The notes beneath the pieces are model-generated. The model searched no databases. It saw nothing but the letters and a program-made list of their open reading frames with translations, and was not told the origin of the DNA. 64,000 nucleotides of DNA from JABDOU01 sp041567895 (GTDB taxonomy: Bacteria; Actinomycetota; Acidimicrobiia; Spongiisociales; SHLN01), in assembly GCA_041567895.1 (NCBI GenBank), contig JBFGAX010000010.1:1-64000 (forward strand), given 5' to 3'. A program made the translations under genes and the position numbers. The first letter of the stretch is position 1. Each line of letters begins with the position of its first letter. This document shows, in pieces, positions 1 to 8,738 of the stretch.

Positions 1-400
1 CTTTCCATACCGTCAACGTCGTCTGAGCGACGGAGGGAAGCCACGGAACGAGCGCCGGTACAACAATCGCAGCCCAGCGCGGGACGCCGAGTTCGAAGAG
101 TCGACCGGCAGCCAGGGACATGAGTGCGACGAGACCTGCCCCCTGCAGGAATGTCACCACCCCGGGGGCAGCCGTCCCCAGCCCGATCCAACGCAACAAG
201 ATCGTGTGGACTGCAGGATGGAAATCAAAGATTCGGCCGGATTGGGCCTGGTCGAGCTGATCGATTGAATCGAAGGACAGGAATCCCGGGTACCAGCCCA
301 GCCACCAGACCAGAAGCGGGATGGCGGCGGCGCAGGCAACGAGAAACTGGTCGCGGCGCGAGATCACGGATGTGAGCCTACGGGCTGTTTGGGTCCTCAC
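1..400 (-). CDS. Polytopic membrane protein, DUF6020/GT39-like, partial (N-terminal part)
   Basis: This reading frame stays open from a GTG at 400 (a second GTG lies at 367) to the window edge, so only the first 133 residues are present. After a short basic N-terminus it shows a hydrophobic segment, then PGFLSFDSIDQLDQA and DFHPAVHTILLRWI, then further hydrophobic segments. The pattern of PG, SxDS, QxxQA and W/FHP is what I associate with DUF6020-type membrane proteins, which resemble GT-C glycosyltransferases that use lipid-linked sugars. It is divergent from the ABC permease at 452. A role in glycosylating envelope material is inferred from context. The start is uncertain; the coding call is supported by codon use and by the motif series. 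Confidence 0.7.
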   Translation of the reverse strand, partial: MRTQTARRLTSVISRRDQFLVACAAAIPLLVWWLGWYPGFLSFDSIDQLDQAQSGRIFDFHPAVHTILLRWIGLGTAAPGVVTFLQGAGLVALMSLAAGRLFELGVPRWAAIVVPALVPWLPSVAQTTLTVWK

Positions 401-451
401 TTCAGCAACCTGTCAATAGACTCCGCGCTCGCATCGACCCTGGGTTGCCCC

Positions 452-1285
452 ATGACGACAACAACCGTCTATGACTCTGCCGAGCAGCGTCTTCCGTTCC
501 TCTCCACCTTCAAGCACTTTTGGGAGTATCGGGACCTCATCAAGCTCCTGACGGCGAAAAACGTGACCGCCAGGTATAAGAGGAGCGTCCTCGGTGTTTG
601 GTGGACCCTGCTGAACCCGATTCTCACCACGCTCATCTACTTTGTCGTTTTTGAAAAGCTGTTTGGGCGCGACTCGACCGACGAGTTCCCGTACCTCGTG
701 TATTTGATCTCCGGGATCATTGTGGCCGGCTTCTTCTCGGAAGCAGTCATCGCCTGCGGCTCAGCGATTGTCGGGAGCCGCGGGATCCTGCAGCGTATGC
801 AGGTGCCCCCCGAGGTGTTTTCGTTTGCCGCAGCGATAGCGGCGGCAGTGAACTTCACCATCAGCATCGTTCCACTGGCTGCTGCCATGGTGCTCCTCGG
901 TGTTGATATTCCCTGGAATACGGTGTGGCTCTCCGTGATCCCGGCGGCGTTCCTGCTGTTGCTCGTTACGGGACTCGGGCTCATCGTCGCTTCAGCTGCC
1001 GTGTTTTTTTACGACGTGATCGACTTTGCCAAGGTGCTCACCACGCTCGTCTCTCTGGGCTCTGCCTCGTTCTTCTCTCTCTCCTGGGTCAGCGAGCGCT
1101 ACCAACCCATCATCAAGGCCAATCCGTTGTTTCACTACATAGATATGTTCCGAAAATTCTTTTATCGCGGTGAGATGCCGGACACCTTCAATTGGATCAT
1201 GGTTGTTGGTTCGGCAGTCGTCGCGCTCGGCCTCGGGGCATATGTATTCAGCAGGAGTTGGAGAAATCTCGTGGTTCGCCTGTGA
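452..1285 (+). CDS. ABC-2 type polysaccharide export permease (Wzm-like)
   Basis: This 277-residue integral membrane protein carries the hallmark N-terminal stretch of polysaccharide/teichoic-acid export permeases: a cytosolic helix (LIKLLTAKNVTARYKRS) followed by VLGVWWTLLNPILTTLIY. About six membrane segments follow, and a late loop reads NPLFHYIDMFRKFFYRG. It would form the transmembrane half of an ABC exporter for an undecaprenyl-linked glycan. I chose the ATG at 452, because the TTG at 389 would add 21 non-conserved residues. The gene overlaps the ATPase gene by the four bases GTGA, so translation is probably coupled. The surrounding glycosyltransferases suggest the cargo is an exopolysaccharide or wall glycan. 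Confidence 0.9.
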   Translation: MTTTTVYDSAEQRLPFLSTFKHFWEYRDLIKLLTAKNVTARYKRSVLGVWWTLLNPILTTLIYFVVFEKLFGRDSTDEFPYLVYLISGIIVAGFFSEAVIACGSAIVGSRGILQRMQVPPEVFSFAAAIAAAVNFTISIVPLAAAMVLLGVDIPWNTVWLSVIPAAFLLLLVTGLGLIVASAAVFFYDVIDFAKVLTTLVSLGSASFFSLSWVSERYQPIIKANPLFHYIDMFRKFFYRGEMPDTFNWIMVVGSAVVALGLGAYVFSRSWRNLVVRL

Positions 1286-2019
1286 GCGATCCGGCCATCG
1301 AAGTAAAGAATCTGTCCCTGGCGTTTGAGATCGACAAGCGACTGGCAGGCACATTCAAGGGGGCGCTGATCGACCGCCTCCGCAAACGGACCGAACGAGA
1401 GAAGTTCTTCGCCGTCAACGACGTTACGTTCGATATCGAGCAAGGTGAGACGTTCGGCATCATCGGACCAAACGGCGCGGGGAAGAGCACGTTGCTGGCC
1501 GTGATCGCCGGCGTGCTTCCTCCGACCATTGGCCGGGTTGTGGTACGCGGCAAAGTTGCGCCCATCATCGGACTGGGTGCCGGCCTCGACAACGAAATGA
1601 CCGCTCGTGAGAACATCCTGCTGTACGGCGCGCTGTTTGGTCGATCAAACGCAGACATGAAAGAGCGCGTCGGCAAGATTCTGGCATGGGCCGAGCTCGA
1701 CGAACACGAATATCAGCCTGTCAGAACGTTTTCGAGCGGTATGGTGGCGCGTCTGGCGTTCTCCGTTGCGACCGACATTCAACCCGACATCCTGCTGGCG
1801 GACGAGGTGTTTGCGGTTGGTGACGAGCGGTTCCGCAACAAGGCGGAAGAGCGGATGCGGTCGTTGCTCTCAGGCGGTACGACCGTGATGATGGTGTCGC
1901 ACAACCTCCGCCAGATCGCAGAACACTGCGATCGGGCGTTATGGCTCGATCACGGGCGCATCGTCGAAATCGGTCCTGCAGAACAGATCACCAAGCTCTA
2001 CAAAGAGGCCTCTTTGTGA
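1282..2019 (+). CDS. ABC polysaccharide export ATPase (Wzt-like)
   Basis: This 245-residue ATPase partners the preceding permease. It has the Walker A motif GPNGAGKST, a signature region TFSSGMVARLAFS, a Walker B with ILLADEVFAVGD, and an H-loop MMVSHNLRQI. The DEVFAVGD form and the preceding GLGAGLDNEMTARENI segment are typical of the TagH/Wzt/RfbB branch, which energises O-antigen and teichoic acid export. There is no C-terminal carbohydrate-binding extension, so cargo is probably not recognised by a Wzt-type C domain. The start is GTG 1282, which overlaps the permease stop. Confidence 0.92.
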   Translation: MSDPAIEVKNLSLAFEIDKRLAGTFKGALIDRLRKRTEREKFFAVNDVTFDIEQGETFGIIGPNGAGKSTLLAVIAGVLPPTIGRVVVRGKVAPIIGLGAGLDNEMTARENILLYGALFGRSNADMKERVGKILAWAELDEHEYQPVRTFSSGMVARLAFSVATDIQPDILLADEVFAVGDERFRNKAEERMRSLLSGGTTVMMVSHNLRQIAEHCDRALWLDHGRIVEIGPAEQITKLYKEASL

Positions 2020-2058
2020 GCGGTACCGATACGGCCCACACGCTGCATCCCGGGTGGC

Positions 2059-5000
2059 TCATCTGAGCGCCGCTGATCGACGCTCTCTCACTGTCTCGCT
2101 AAGCATCCTCACGTACGCTCCGGTCCCGGAGGCGAGACCTCTCGTCGACACGATCTCGTCGTAGGCAGCCGCCCGGATGGATTTGCGAAGCGGGGCATCG
2201 TCGATCAGCCTCATGATCTGATCAACCCAGGCCGCTTTCTCGTTCGTAGCGATCAACCCGGTCACGCCGTCGACAACTGAACGCTGATAGGCCGGGACGT
2301 CGCTGTAGACCCCGGCGAGACCAAGGGCAGAGTATTCGAGGAATTTGAGATCACTCTTGTGTGCCTTGAACGCGTCGTCGACAAGTGGAGCCACCGCCAG
2401 ATCCCAACGCCCCCGGATCGAGAAGATCCAATCCACGAATTCCGGATAGTGAGAATCAGGTATGTCGATCCGGCGGTACCAGGAGTCACCTTGTGCTCGT
2501 TGTTCGCCGCCGACAACCTCCACCTCGATGTTGATACCGCGACGACGTATCTCGTCGATTGCCGGCTTGAGCAGAGCAAGATCAGCCCCATGGGTTTTGG
2601 TTCCGATGTACACCAGCCGGAGGGGTGAAGCGGTCCGCGCTTCTTCGAGGGGTCGAAACCAGAGCTGCTCGTCCAAAAGGTTGGGCACCACCACGACATT
2701 GTCGTTGTATTCGGCCAGCACCTCAGCGAGATTTGCTGTGCTCACGGTCACCGCAGAAGCCGCAGATGCCAGCAGTTCGAGGCCACGGACCGAATCGCCA
2801 TACTCGGAGGAGAACTCAGGTGACGGATGAAGCAGGTCGTCGTCGAGATCAAGCACGATTGGCTGGTCGCGAAGTGACGCGGCTTCGATGAAGTCCTCCA
2901 CCCGATCGGGCGGAACAGCGGTCCGTTGTATGACGAGCAGGTCCAACCCCTTTTCGCCTCCCGCCAGATAGGAATCGACGTCCTGTAGGTCGGCGTCAAC
3001 GTACATCGATAGATCCGGATGTCTGAACCTTCGCAGCGTCCGGACATGCACCGAACCAGGGTGTTTTTCGGCCCCTACGACGAACAAACCGGCATGCAGG
3101 ATGGGCGAGCCTGTTTCATGTTGGAAAGGAGCGGTGAACGTCCTGCGGTTACGCAGGACGGACCGATACAGGCCGTCGTAGTCTCCCGCCATTTCTGCAA
3201 CGGACCTCGTCTGAAGAGTGACGTCGATGGCATCGGTCACCGACCGATACTCCTCTGATCCCATGGCTACGATCCGCTGGTATGCACCCGCGGGATCGTT
3301 GCGATCCAGCAACCAGCCGCCGCCATGGGTACGGACCCGGTCTCCAATCGCCCCTATGTCGATCGCAAGGACGGGCACACCGGCGGCCCACGCTTCGGTC
3401 AAGGTGTGTGAATACGTCTCCGCCCAGATCGAGAACAAGGCTACGTATGAAGGCTGAATACGCGCGACGATGCTGTCGTAGTCGGCTCGATCGTACGTGC
3501 CGTGGTAGATGCCGAGGTGGCGAAATTCGGGTTCGACGTATCCGAGAAGATGAAACTCGAGACGCCCTTCCTCATCGATGTTCCGTAGTTCCTCGATGAA
3601 GTTGGCACCCTTGTGGACCTGAAGGTTGCCGGGAACCAGGATGCGAATGGGTTTCGCCGCTTGAGGGGGTTTCGCAAGGTGCTTCTGATCAATATCCCGA
3701 CCGTGTTCGATGACCTCAAACCACGCATCTCCCAGTTCTGGATACGCATTCGCGTAGACCTTCCGCGCAGTCTCATTCGTGGTCACGAAAGCGTCTACGT
3801 TTTCAAAAACCCGCCGTGCCCGATCCCGCCAGGTGTTAACCCATCGATGCTTGAGTGGTGGAACGTCCGCCAACCATGGTGTTGGTAGGCGACACATTCC
3901 ATCACCGGGCGTGCACGTGCCCCCGCAGAACTGATCGTTCTCATCGAGTAGATGAACGGTGGGACACGCCATGAAGAAATCGTGGAAAGACATGACGACC
4001 GGGATACCAAGGCTCCCGGCAACATGCGGCACATCAAAGGTCTGACGAATCAAGTGCCGCACATGAACGAGCTCGATTGCGTATCTACTCAAGACCTGTG
4101 CCACAAACTCCCGAATCTCCCTGCGACTGTCTTCGACAACCCGAACAGGTGGCTCGAGATCGACCCGTTCGAGTTCGAAAAACTCGGAGCCGTCGAAGCT
4201 CGAGAATTTGAGCGTCGCACTGTCCGACGTGAGCAGAAACGTCTCGTAATCAGGCTGAAGGTGCGACATGAGATCAATGTTGGTTTGGGGTGTCCCGCCG
4301 GTCCCCTCATGGATCACGAATAGAACTCGCGTACGAAGCGGCGACGAACGATTCTCGAGCCCGTTGAACGCCATTTGCACGTTGGCTCGTGCGCGTTCCA
4401 TGTCCGCTGCCTCGAGAAATTCACGAACCCGCTCCCCGTAATCAGGATGAAGCTCATCCATTTTTCGGCGTCCTACCTGCATCAGCTCGGTCCGTTCCTC
4501 TTTGAAGCTCGCGCCACGGGCGTGGAATACAAACGTTGAATCGTCGACAACATTGAGCCATCCGGCTTTGAGCGCACGCATGCAGAAGTCGTTCTCTTCG
4601 CCATATCCACGAGGAAAACTCTCCTCGTCGAACAGCCCAACGGTCTCCAGGACTTCCCGTTTGACCAGGAAACAAAAGCCGTTCCCTGTGGGAGCCCGGG
4701 GGTAAATCAGTTCCCCCGCTCTCGTCACCGCTCTGGCCACATCTTCCTTCGAGACGAGCCGGGGGTATTCGTTTTCGATGCCAATCGCGGGCGCCGAGAA
4801 GGCTCCGGCGTTGTTGGAGAGTGCCGTCACGGTTCCGACGCGCGGGTTCCGATACGCGGCGAGCAACATGTTCTCCAGCCAGCGTGGAGTTACCTCTGCA
4901 TCACTGTTGAGAACCACAACATCGCCGGTACTCTCCGTAAACCCGCGATTGACGGTTCGCACGAATCCGAGGTTGTCCGCGTTCCGCAGCACTGTGATTG

Positions 5001-6498
5001 CGGGTTGGCCTGCGTAGTCCTCGATGATCGCATCGATGGCAGGATCGGTACTTGCATCATCGATGATCATGATCCGGGCCGGTGTTGTCGTGTTTCGGAC
5101 GGCAGCCGCCAGGCAGCGTCTGAGCTCCTCAGGCGCGTTGTAGACGGGAATCACGATTGTCGGAGGAGTGGCAGTGGCTAGCCGGGCAAGCTGATGCGAT
5201 GCGATAAAGGGATGGGGACCGTCTGTGCTGTCGACCTGTGTTTCACCCACCGACCGCACCAGGGACAGGTCGAGTTGCGGGGCTGCGGGCTGCTCCGGAG
5301 CCTGCGGTGATTCGCGGTTTCGCAGGGATCTAACCACCCGGAACACGGGACGCGCCGGTTTGGCCAGAAGCAATGCCGATCGCACGGATTTTCGATTCGC
5401 GAGGTTCGACAGTTCGCGCTCGGCTGCGGCCAACTGGTTTTGGGCCTCGGCGAGCCTTTCCTCGAAGGCGTGAGCGGTAGCCACCTCGGCCGACAGTCGA
5501 GCCTCGAGTGTTTGCTCGAGTTCATGTTCCAGCGACTTCGTTCGCCGCCGAAGCTCCTCGCGATCGCCCTCGAGGTTCTCGATGAGTTCCTGTAGATTCC
5601 CAAGACGGGCGGCGTTCCGGTCACCGAGCGTGCGGATCTCGGCTCTGAGCTGTTCCGCTCTGGATTCGAGAGCGTCGGCGCGTTCCCTGAGGCGTGCATG
5701 TTCTGCCTTCGCTGAGTCGGACTGATGTCTGAGTTGTTCGACCTCTCTGCGCTCGGCGTCGAGTTTGCGACGAGCAACATCGAGCTCGGATTCAAGAGCG
5801 AACCGAAGTCCCAGTGCTGCATACAGTTCGCGGACAGCGACGATATCGGCCTTGCTCTGCAAACGGGTCAACTCAGCGACCGGTTCAGGGGGGTTTGGAC
5901 CAACACCAACGATGCCCAGACCGTGACCGTGAGCGAACTCGAACGTCGGGTACCGTTCCGCCAGCTCACTCATGACGATGTGCACCCCGAAGTCGCGTTT
6001 TCGCTCGTTTGTGTCATGGAGCAACATCACGCCCCGGTCCGAGAGTTTTGGTAGCCACGTGTCGAAGTCGTGCCGCACTGCTTCGTAGGTGTGCAGTCCA
6101 TCCAGGTGCAGGAGATCTATCGAGCCGTCGGCGAAGTCACGGACGGCATCATCAAACGTATTTCTGAGGAGTGTCGAGAAGGATTCGTAGAAGCGTGTGT
6201 TCATGGCAGCGACGGCCGAATAGACATCTTCTCCGTACAGACCGGAGTGTTCGTCGCCAACCCAGGTGTCCACCGCGAAACACTCGGTCCCCAGTTCGAG
6301 TCGGGCCACCGCTTCACAGAAGGCGAAGTACGAAACTCCGGTATGGGTTCCGAGTTCAACGAAGACCCGAGGATTGGTGGCTTCAATGATCCAGCCGGCG
6401 AACGGAATGTGTTCATTCCACGCCGAGGACTCGCTCACGAGACGTGGCGGCCACAACGAACTCCTGCTCAGAAACCTTCCAGCGGGATGATCAGGCAC
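2059..6498 (-). CDS. Giant fused methyltransferase - coiled coil - GT2 - GT4 - GT1-like glycosyltransferase
   Basis: This 1,479-residue cytosolic protein shows several domains in a row. Residues about 25-215 look like a class I SAM methyltransferase of the Methyltransf_24 kind (VFVELGTHTG, LLHLDGLHTYE, VMLLHDTNE). Residues about 225-375 form a charged heptad-rich coiled coil. Residues about 440-680 are a GT2 domain (IPVYNAPEELRRCL, MIIDDASTD, VVVLNSDAEV). Residues about 710-1110 are a GT4-like domain (HVRHLIRQTFDVPH, VPGNLQVHKGANF, EAWAAGVPVLAIDIG). The last 350 residues are a second GT-B-like domain (LRLVYIGTKTHGADL, KFLEYSALGLAGV). Such chains are known for processive assembly and capping of export-ready glycans, where a coiled coil sets chain length. 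It is convergent with the ABC exporter genes, so it may build their cargo. Substrates are unknown. Confidence 0.88.
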   Translation of the reverse strand: MPDHPAGRFLSRSSLWPPRLVSESSAWNEHIPFAGWIIEATNPRVFVELGTHTGVSYFAFCEAVARLELGTECFAVDTWVGDEHSGLYGEDVYSAVAAMNTRFYESFSTLLRNTFDDAVRDFADGSIDLLHLDGLHTYEAVRHDFDTWLPKLSDRGVMLLHDTNERKRDFGVHIVMSELAERYPTFEFAHGHGLGIVGVGPNPPEPVAELTRLQSKADIVAVRELYAALGLRFALESELDVARRKLDAERREVEQLRHQSDSAKAEHARLRERADALESRAEQLRAEIRTLGDRNAARLGNLQELIENLEGDREELRRRTKSLEHELEQTLEARLSAEVATAHAFEERLAEAQNQLAAAERELSNLANRKSVRSALLLAKPARPVFRVVRSLRNRESPQAPEQPAAPQLDLSLVRSVGETQVDSTDGPHPFIASHQLARLATATPPTIVIPVYNAPEELRRCLAAAVRNTTTPARIMIIDDASTDPAIDAIIEDYAGQPAITVLRNADNLGFVRTVNRGFTESTGDVVVLNSDAEVTPRWLENMLLAAYRNPRVGTVTALSNNAGAFSAPAIGIENEYPRLVSKEDVARAVTRAGELIYPRAPTGNGFCFLVKREVLETVGLFDEESFPRGYGEENDFCMRALKAGWLNVVDDSTFVFHARGASFKEERTELMQVGRRKMDELHPDYGERVREFLEAADMERARANVQMAFNGLENRSSPLRTRVLFVIHEGTGGTPQTNIDLMSHLQPDYETFLLTSDSATLKFSSFDGSEFFELERVDLEPPVRVVEDSRREIREFVAQVLSRYAIELVHVRHLIRQTFDVPHVAGSLGIPVVMSFHDFFMACPTVHLLDENDQFCGGTCTPGDGMCRLPTPWLADVPPLKHRWVNTWRDRARRVFENVDAFVTTNETARKVYANAYPELGDAWFEVIEHGRDIDQKHLAKPPQAAKPIRILVPGNLQVHKGANFIEELRNIDEEGRLEFHLLGYVEPEFRHLGIYHGTYDRADYDSIVARIQPSYVALFSIWAETYSHTLTEAWAAGVPVLAIDIGAIGDRVRTHGGGWLLDRNDPAGAYQRIVAMGSEEYRSVTDAIDVTLQTRSVAEMAGDYDGLYRSVLRNRRTFTAPFQHETGSPILHAGLFVVGAEKHPGSVHVRTLRRFRHPDLSMYVDADLQDVDSYLAGGEKGLDLLVIQRTAVPPDRVEDFIEAASLRDQPIVLDLDDDLLHPSPEFSSEYGDSVRGLELLASAASAVTVSTANLAEVLAEYNDNVVVVPNLLDEQLWFRPLEEARTASPLRLVYIGTKTHGADLALLKPAIDEIRRRGINIEVEVVGGEQRAQGDSWYRRIDIPDSHYPEFVDWIFSIRGRWDLAVAPLVDDAFKAHKSDLKFLEYSALGLAGVYSDVPAYQRSVVDGVTGLIATNEKAAWVDQIMRLIDDAPLRKSIRAAAYDEIVSTRGLASGTGAYVRMLSETVRERRSAALR

Positions 6499-6986
6499 TG
6501 CGTCGGTCCGTCACGATGATCACCTTCGAGAGTTCGTGGACTGGGAACAAGGAATCGCGGCGGCGAGGGTTGGCGACGGTGCCGTGGTCGGATCGCTCGT
6601 CGTCGATCTAGCGTAGAGATCGATATCGGCGGATAGATATCGATCTAGATCAGGATGCCCGCAGGCGTGCAAGCGTTGGCAGCTCATTTCAGCGCGCCAG
6701 GTGTACAGGAGTCATGAAGGCTCACAGCCTACTTCTGGCAGGCTTTCGGACGTGATTACACCATCCTTGCGCTGTGACCTGTGGCAACGATGCCAGGGCG
6801 ATGGAGCGATGTGATTCGAGTCGGACCTGGAATCCGGCCGGATCGTACGATTCCGGCGAATAGTTGGGCACCAGTTGTTCCGTGGCGTGGCGCATGGCGA
6901 AGGTTTTGTTTCATGAGTCCTAATCTGCCTTCCGATCGCTCAGCCCCGGGGCCCGCCCATGACTTTCGCCATAGCAGCCGTTGTCA
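6499..6986. other. Divergent intergenic region, 488 bp
   Basis: This stretch separates the divergent giant glycosyltransferase and the gene starting at 6987, and probably holds both promoters. Open frames inside it have atypical composition and no ribosome-binding site, so I call no gene. The only clear structure is the perfect inverted repeat at 6617-6646, reported separately. Confidence 0.6.
6617..6646. promoter_or_regulatory. Perfect 11-bp inverted repeat in divergent promoter region
   Basis: AGATCGATATC at 6617-6627 is matched by its exact reverse complement GATATCGATCT at 6636-6646, with an 8-base spacer. It lies about 120 bases upstream of the giant glycosyltransferase start and 340 bases upstream of the opposite gene. 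It is AT-richer than its surroundings and has no T-tract, so an operator for a dimeric regulator is more likely than a terminator. The regulator is not known. Confidence 0.4.
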
Positions 6987-8738
6987 GTGTCCACACGTTC
7001 TCTCATCGTCTTGCACTGCGCCACTGTCGACTCCACCATGAGTGAGTTGTTGTACGCCGGTACCGAGATGCGAGGAAGCCGCGGTCAACGGCTGTTGGAC
7101 CTCACGATCGACTGGATCGGCAAGCAATCCGAGATCAACAAACTATCGCTGCCTGCCAACCACCCCGGCCCTGGCGATCACCTCGATCTGCCAGATGTTT
7201 TCGCCGCAACGCCTGAGCCTCTCATCGAGTCGTGGCGGGTTGCCCAGCGTATCGACGCGTCCACAGAACCCGGGGATACGGTGGTCATTGTCGACAGAGA
7301 CGGAATTGCGGGTGTTTTTGCCCTGGAACAAGCTATGAGGCTGCCGTTCGCCCGCAAGCGGTCCGTTGTCGTCGCCGCGGAGTCAACCTTCTTCAAGTAC
7401 CGATCTCACGCCGCGACGGCATCCGGGTTGCCTCCGCACGACACCTCGGCGGTCGATTGGGAACTCGCCTCCTATCGCTTTGCCGATCTGGTCATCACAC
7501 CGTCGAACTGGGTGAAACATCAGCTGGAGATCATGGGAGTGAATGCGACCCTCATGGACGTCGGCACCGATTCGGGACGGGCAAAAATCGATGCCGTCAC
7601 TCGCATTTGGCTTCCGGAACCTGTTGTTCGATCATCCCGGTCGGGGTCGATCTTGCGTGCGATCAACATGGCCGATATCGATGTCTCCACCATCGTCGTG
7701 TGCGATGACGACGGCGATGATGACGTTTGGGTCGGGACCACGTGGGACGCTCTGGATGGAATTCGGCTTGTGCACCGTTCGCAGATTGTCCGTTCCAACG
7801 AGGGTGGGGATGTGAGTCTCATCATCCTGGGGGACCGCACCGCTGTACCACAGAATCAGGTCATCGAACGTGTATCGGCAGGGACCCCCATCGTTGTTCC
7901 CGAGGGATCAACCGCGGCCTCTTTGTGGCCCGCGGCGCCGGTGTGGCGTGATACCGACGATCTCGTCGCGGTTCTGGAGGGTCGATCAGAGTCATCTCGA
8001 CCCGGTGCTTCGGTGACGGAGCTGGCCATCCCGGAGAAACCATCTGATCCGACCCGGGCGACCCGGATCTCGGTTGGCGTACCCGTGTTCAGGGACACAA
8101 GACATCTCGACGCATGCCTCGAGTCGATTCTCGACCAGACCGTCGCGCCGGTCGAGATCCTCATTTACGACGATGGCTCCAATCTCGAATCAGTGGATGT
8201 TGCCCTCGAGTCGTGGATGGAGCGCGACGATCGGGTGCGGGTAATGCGCGGTCCAAACCGGGGGGTGTGCGTTGCGCGCAATCGGATGCTCGAAGAGATG
8301 GTCGGCGATGCGTTCGTTCTCGTTGACGCAGACGACGTGCTTCATCCAACCTTCTTGAAGAAGACATCAGATGCCCTCAAGGCAAATCCAGACGTGGTCG
8401 CGGTTGCCACGTGGACGAGGTTCTTCGGGACCTACGAAGCTGTCGAGGGCAAGCCGCCGTTCGACGCCCGGGTCGGCAGACGTGAGAACCCCATCATCTC
8501 CACGTGCGTCCTGGTGGACATGTCGGTTCGCGATCGGGGGGTTCGTTTCGCTCCAGATCTTGCGTGGTTGTTCTGCGAGGACTGGCACGTCTGGTCCCAG
8601 ATCGTTGCCGACGGTGGCATGTTCGGTCTCATCCCGGAGCCGTTGGCAATGCATCGTGTTCACAGCTCAGGAGGACACCGTCGCACAGATCTCGCTTATT
8701 CGCTTGGTAAGGCACGCGCAACCGAACTGCTCAGCTGA
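6987..8738 (+). CDS. Two-domain glycosyltransferase (GT4-like N-half, GT2 C-half)
   Basis: This is a protein of about 583 residues. The N-terminal part begins SLIVLHCATVDSTMSELL, which resembles the opening of GT-B glycosyltransferases. It continues with a sugar-acceptor-like lobe (LVITPSNWVKHQLEIMGV), but the nucleotide-binding lobe looks reduced. Residues about 345-583 are a GT2/GT-A domain with VPVFRDTRHLDACLESIL, IYDDGSN, VLVDADDVLHPTF and a late FCEDWHVWSQI segment. I chose GTG 6987 because the conserved N-terminus needs it; TTG 6981 and ATG 7038 are alternatives, and no good ribosome-binding site is visible. The gene ends convergently, overlapping the next gene by 8 bases. The substrate is unknown. 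Confidence 0.8.
   Translation: MSTRSLIVLHCATVDSTMSELLYAGTEMRGSRGQRLLDLTIDWIGKQSEINKLSLPANHPGPGDHLDLPDVFAATPEPLIESWRVAQRIDASTEPGDTVVIVDRDGIAGVFALEQAMRLPFARKRSVVVAAESTFFKYRSHAATASGLPPHDTSAVDWELASYRFADLVITPSNWVKHQLEIMGVNATLMDVGTDSGRAKIDAVTRIWLPEPVVRSSRSGSILRAINMADIDVSTIVVCDDDGDDDVWVGTTWDALDGIRLVHRSQIVRSNEGGDVSLIILGDRTAVPQNQVIERVSAGTPIVVPEGSTAASLWPAAPVWRDTDDLVAVLEGRSESSRPGASVTELAIPEKPSDPTRATRISVGVPVFRDTRHLDACLESILDQTVAPVEILIYDDGSNLESVDVALESWMERDDRVRVMRGPNRGVCVARNRMLEEMVGDAFVLVDADDVLHPTFLKKTSDALKANPDVVAVATWTRFFGTYEAVEGKPPFDARVGRRENPIISTCVLVDMSVRDRGVRFAPDLAWLFCEDWHVWSQIVADGGMFGLIPEPLAMHRVHSSGGHRRTDLAYSLGKARATELLS

Noticed and set aside
124..375. Plus-strand 83-residue open frame at the left edge
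   Set aside because: It is antisense to the better supported membrane protein frame on the minus strand, and has basic, low-complexity composition with no ribosome-binding site.
6781..7041. 86-residue plus-strand frame upstream of the 6987 gene
   Set aside because: Composition is unlike a real protein, it has no ribosome-binding site, and it overlaps the start of the glycosyltransferase in another frame.
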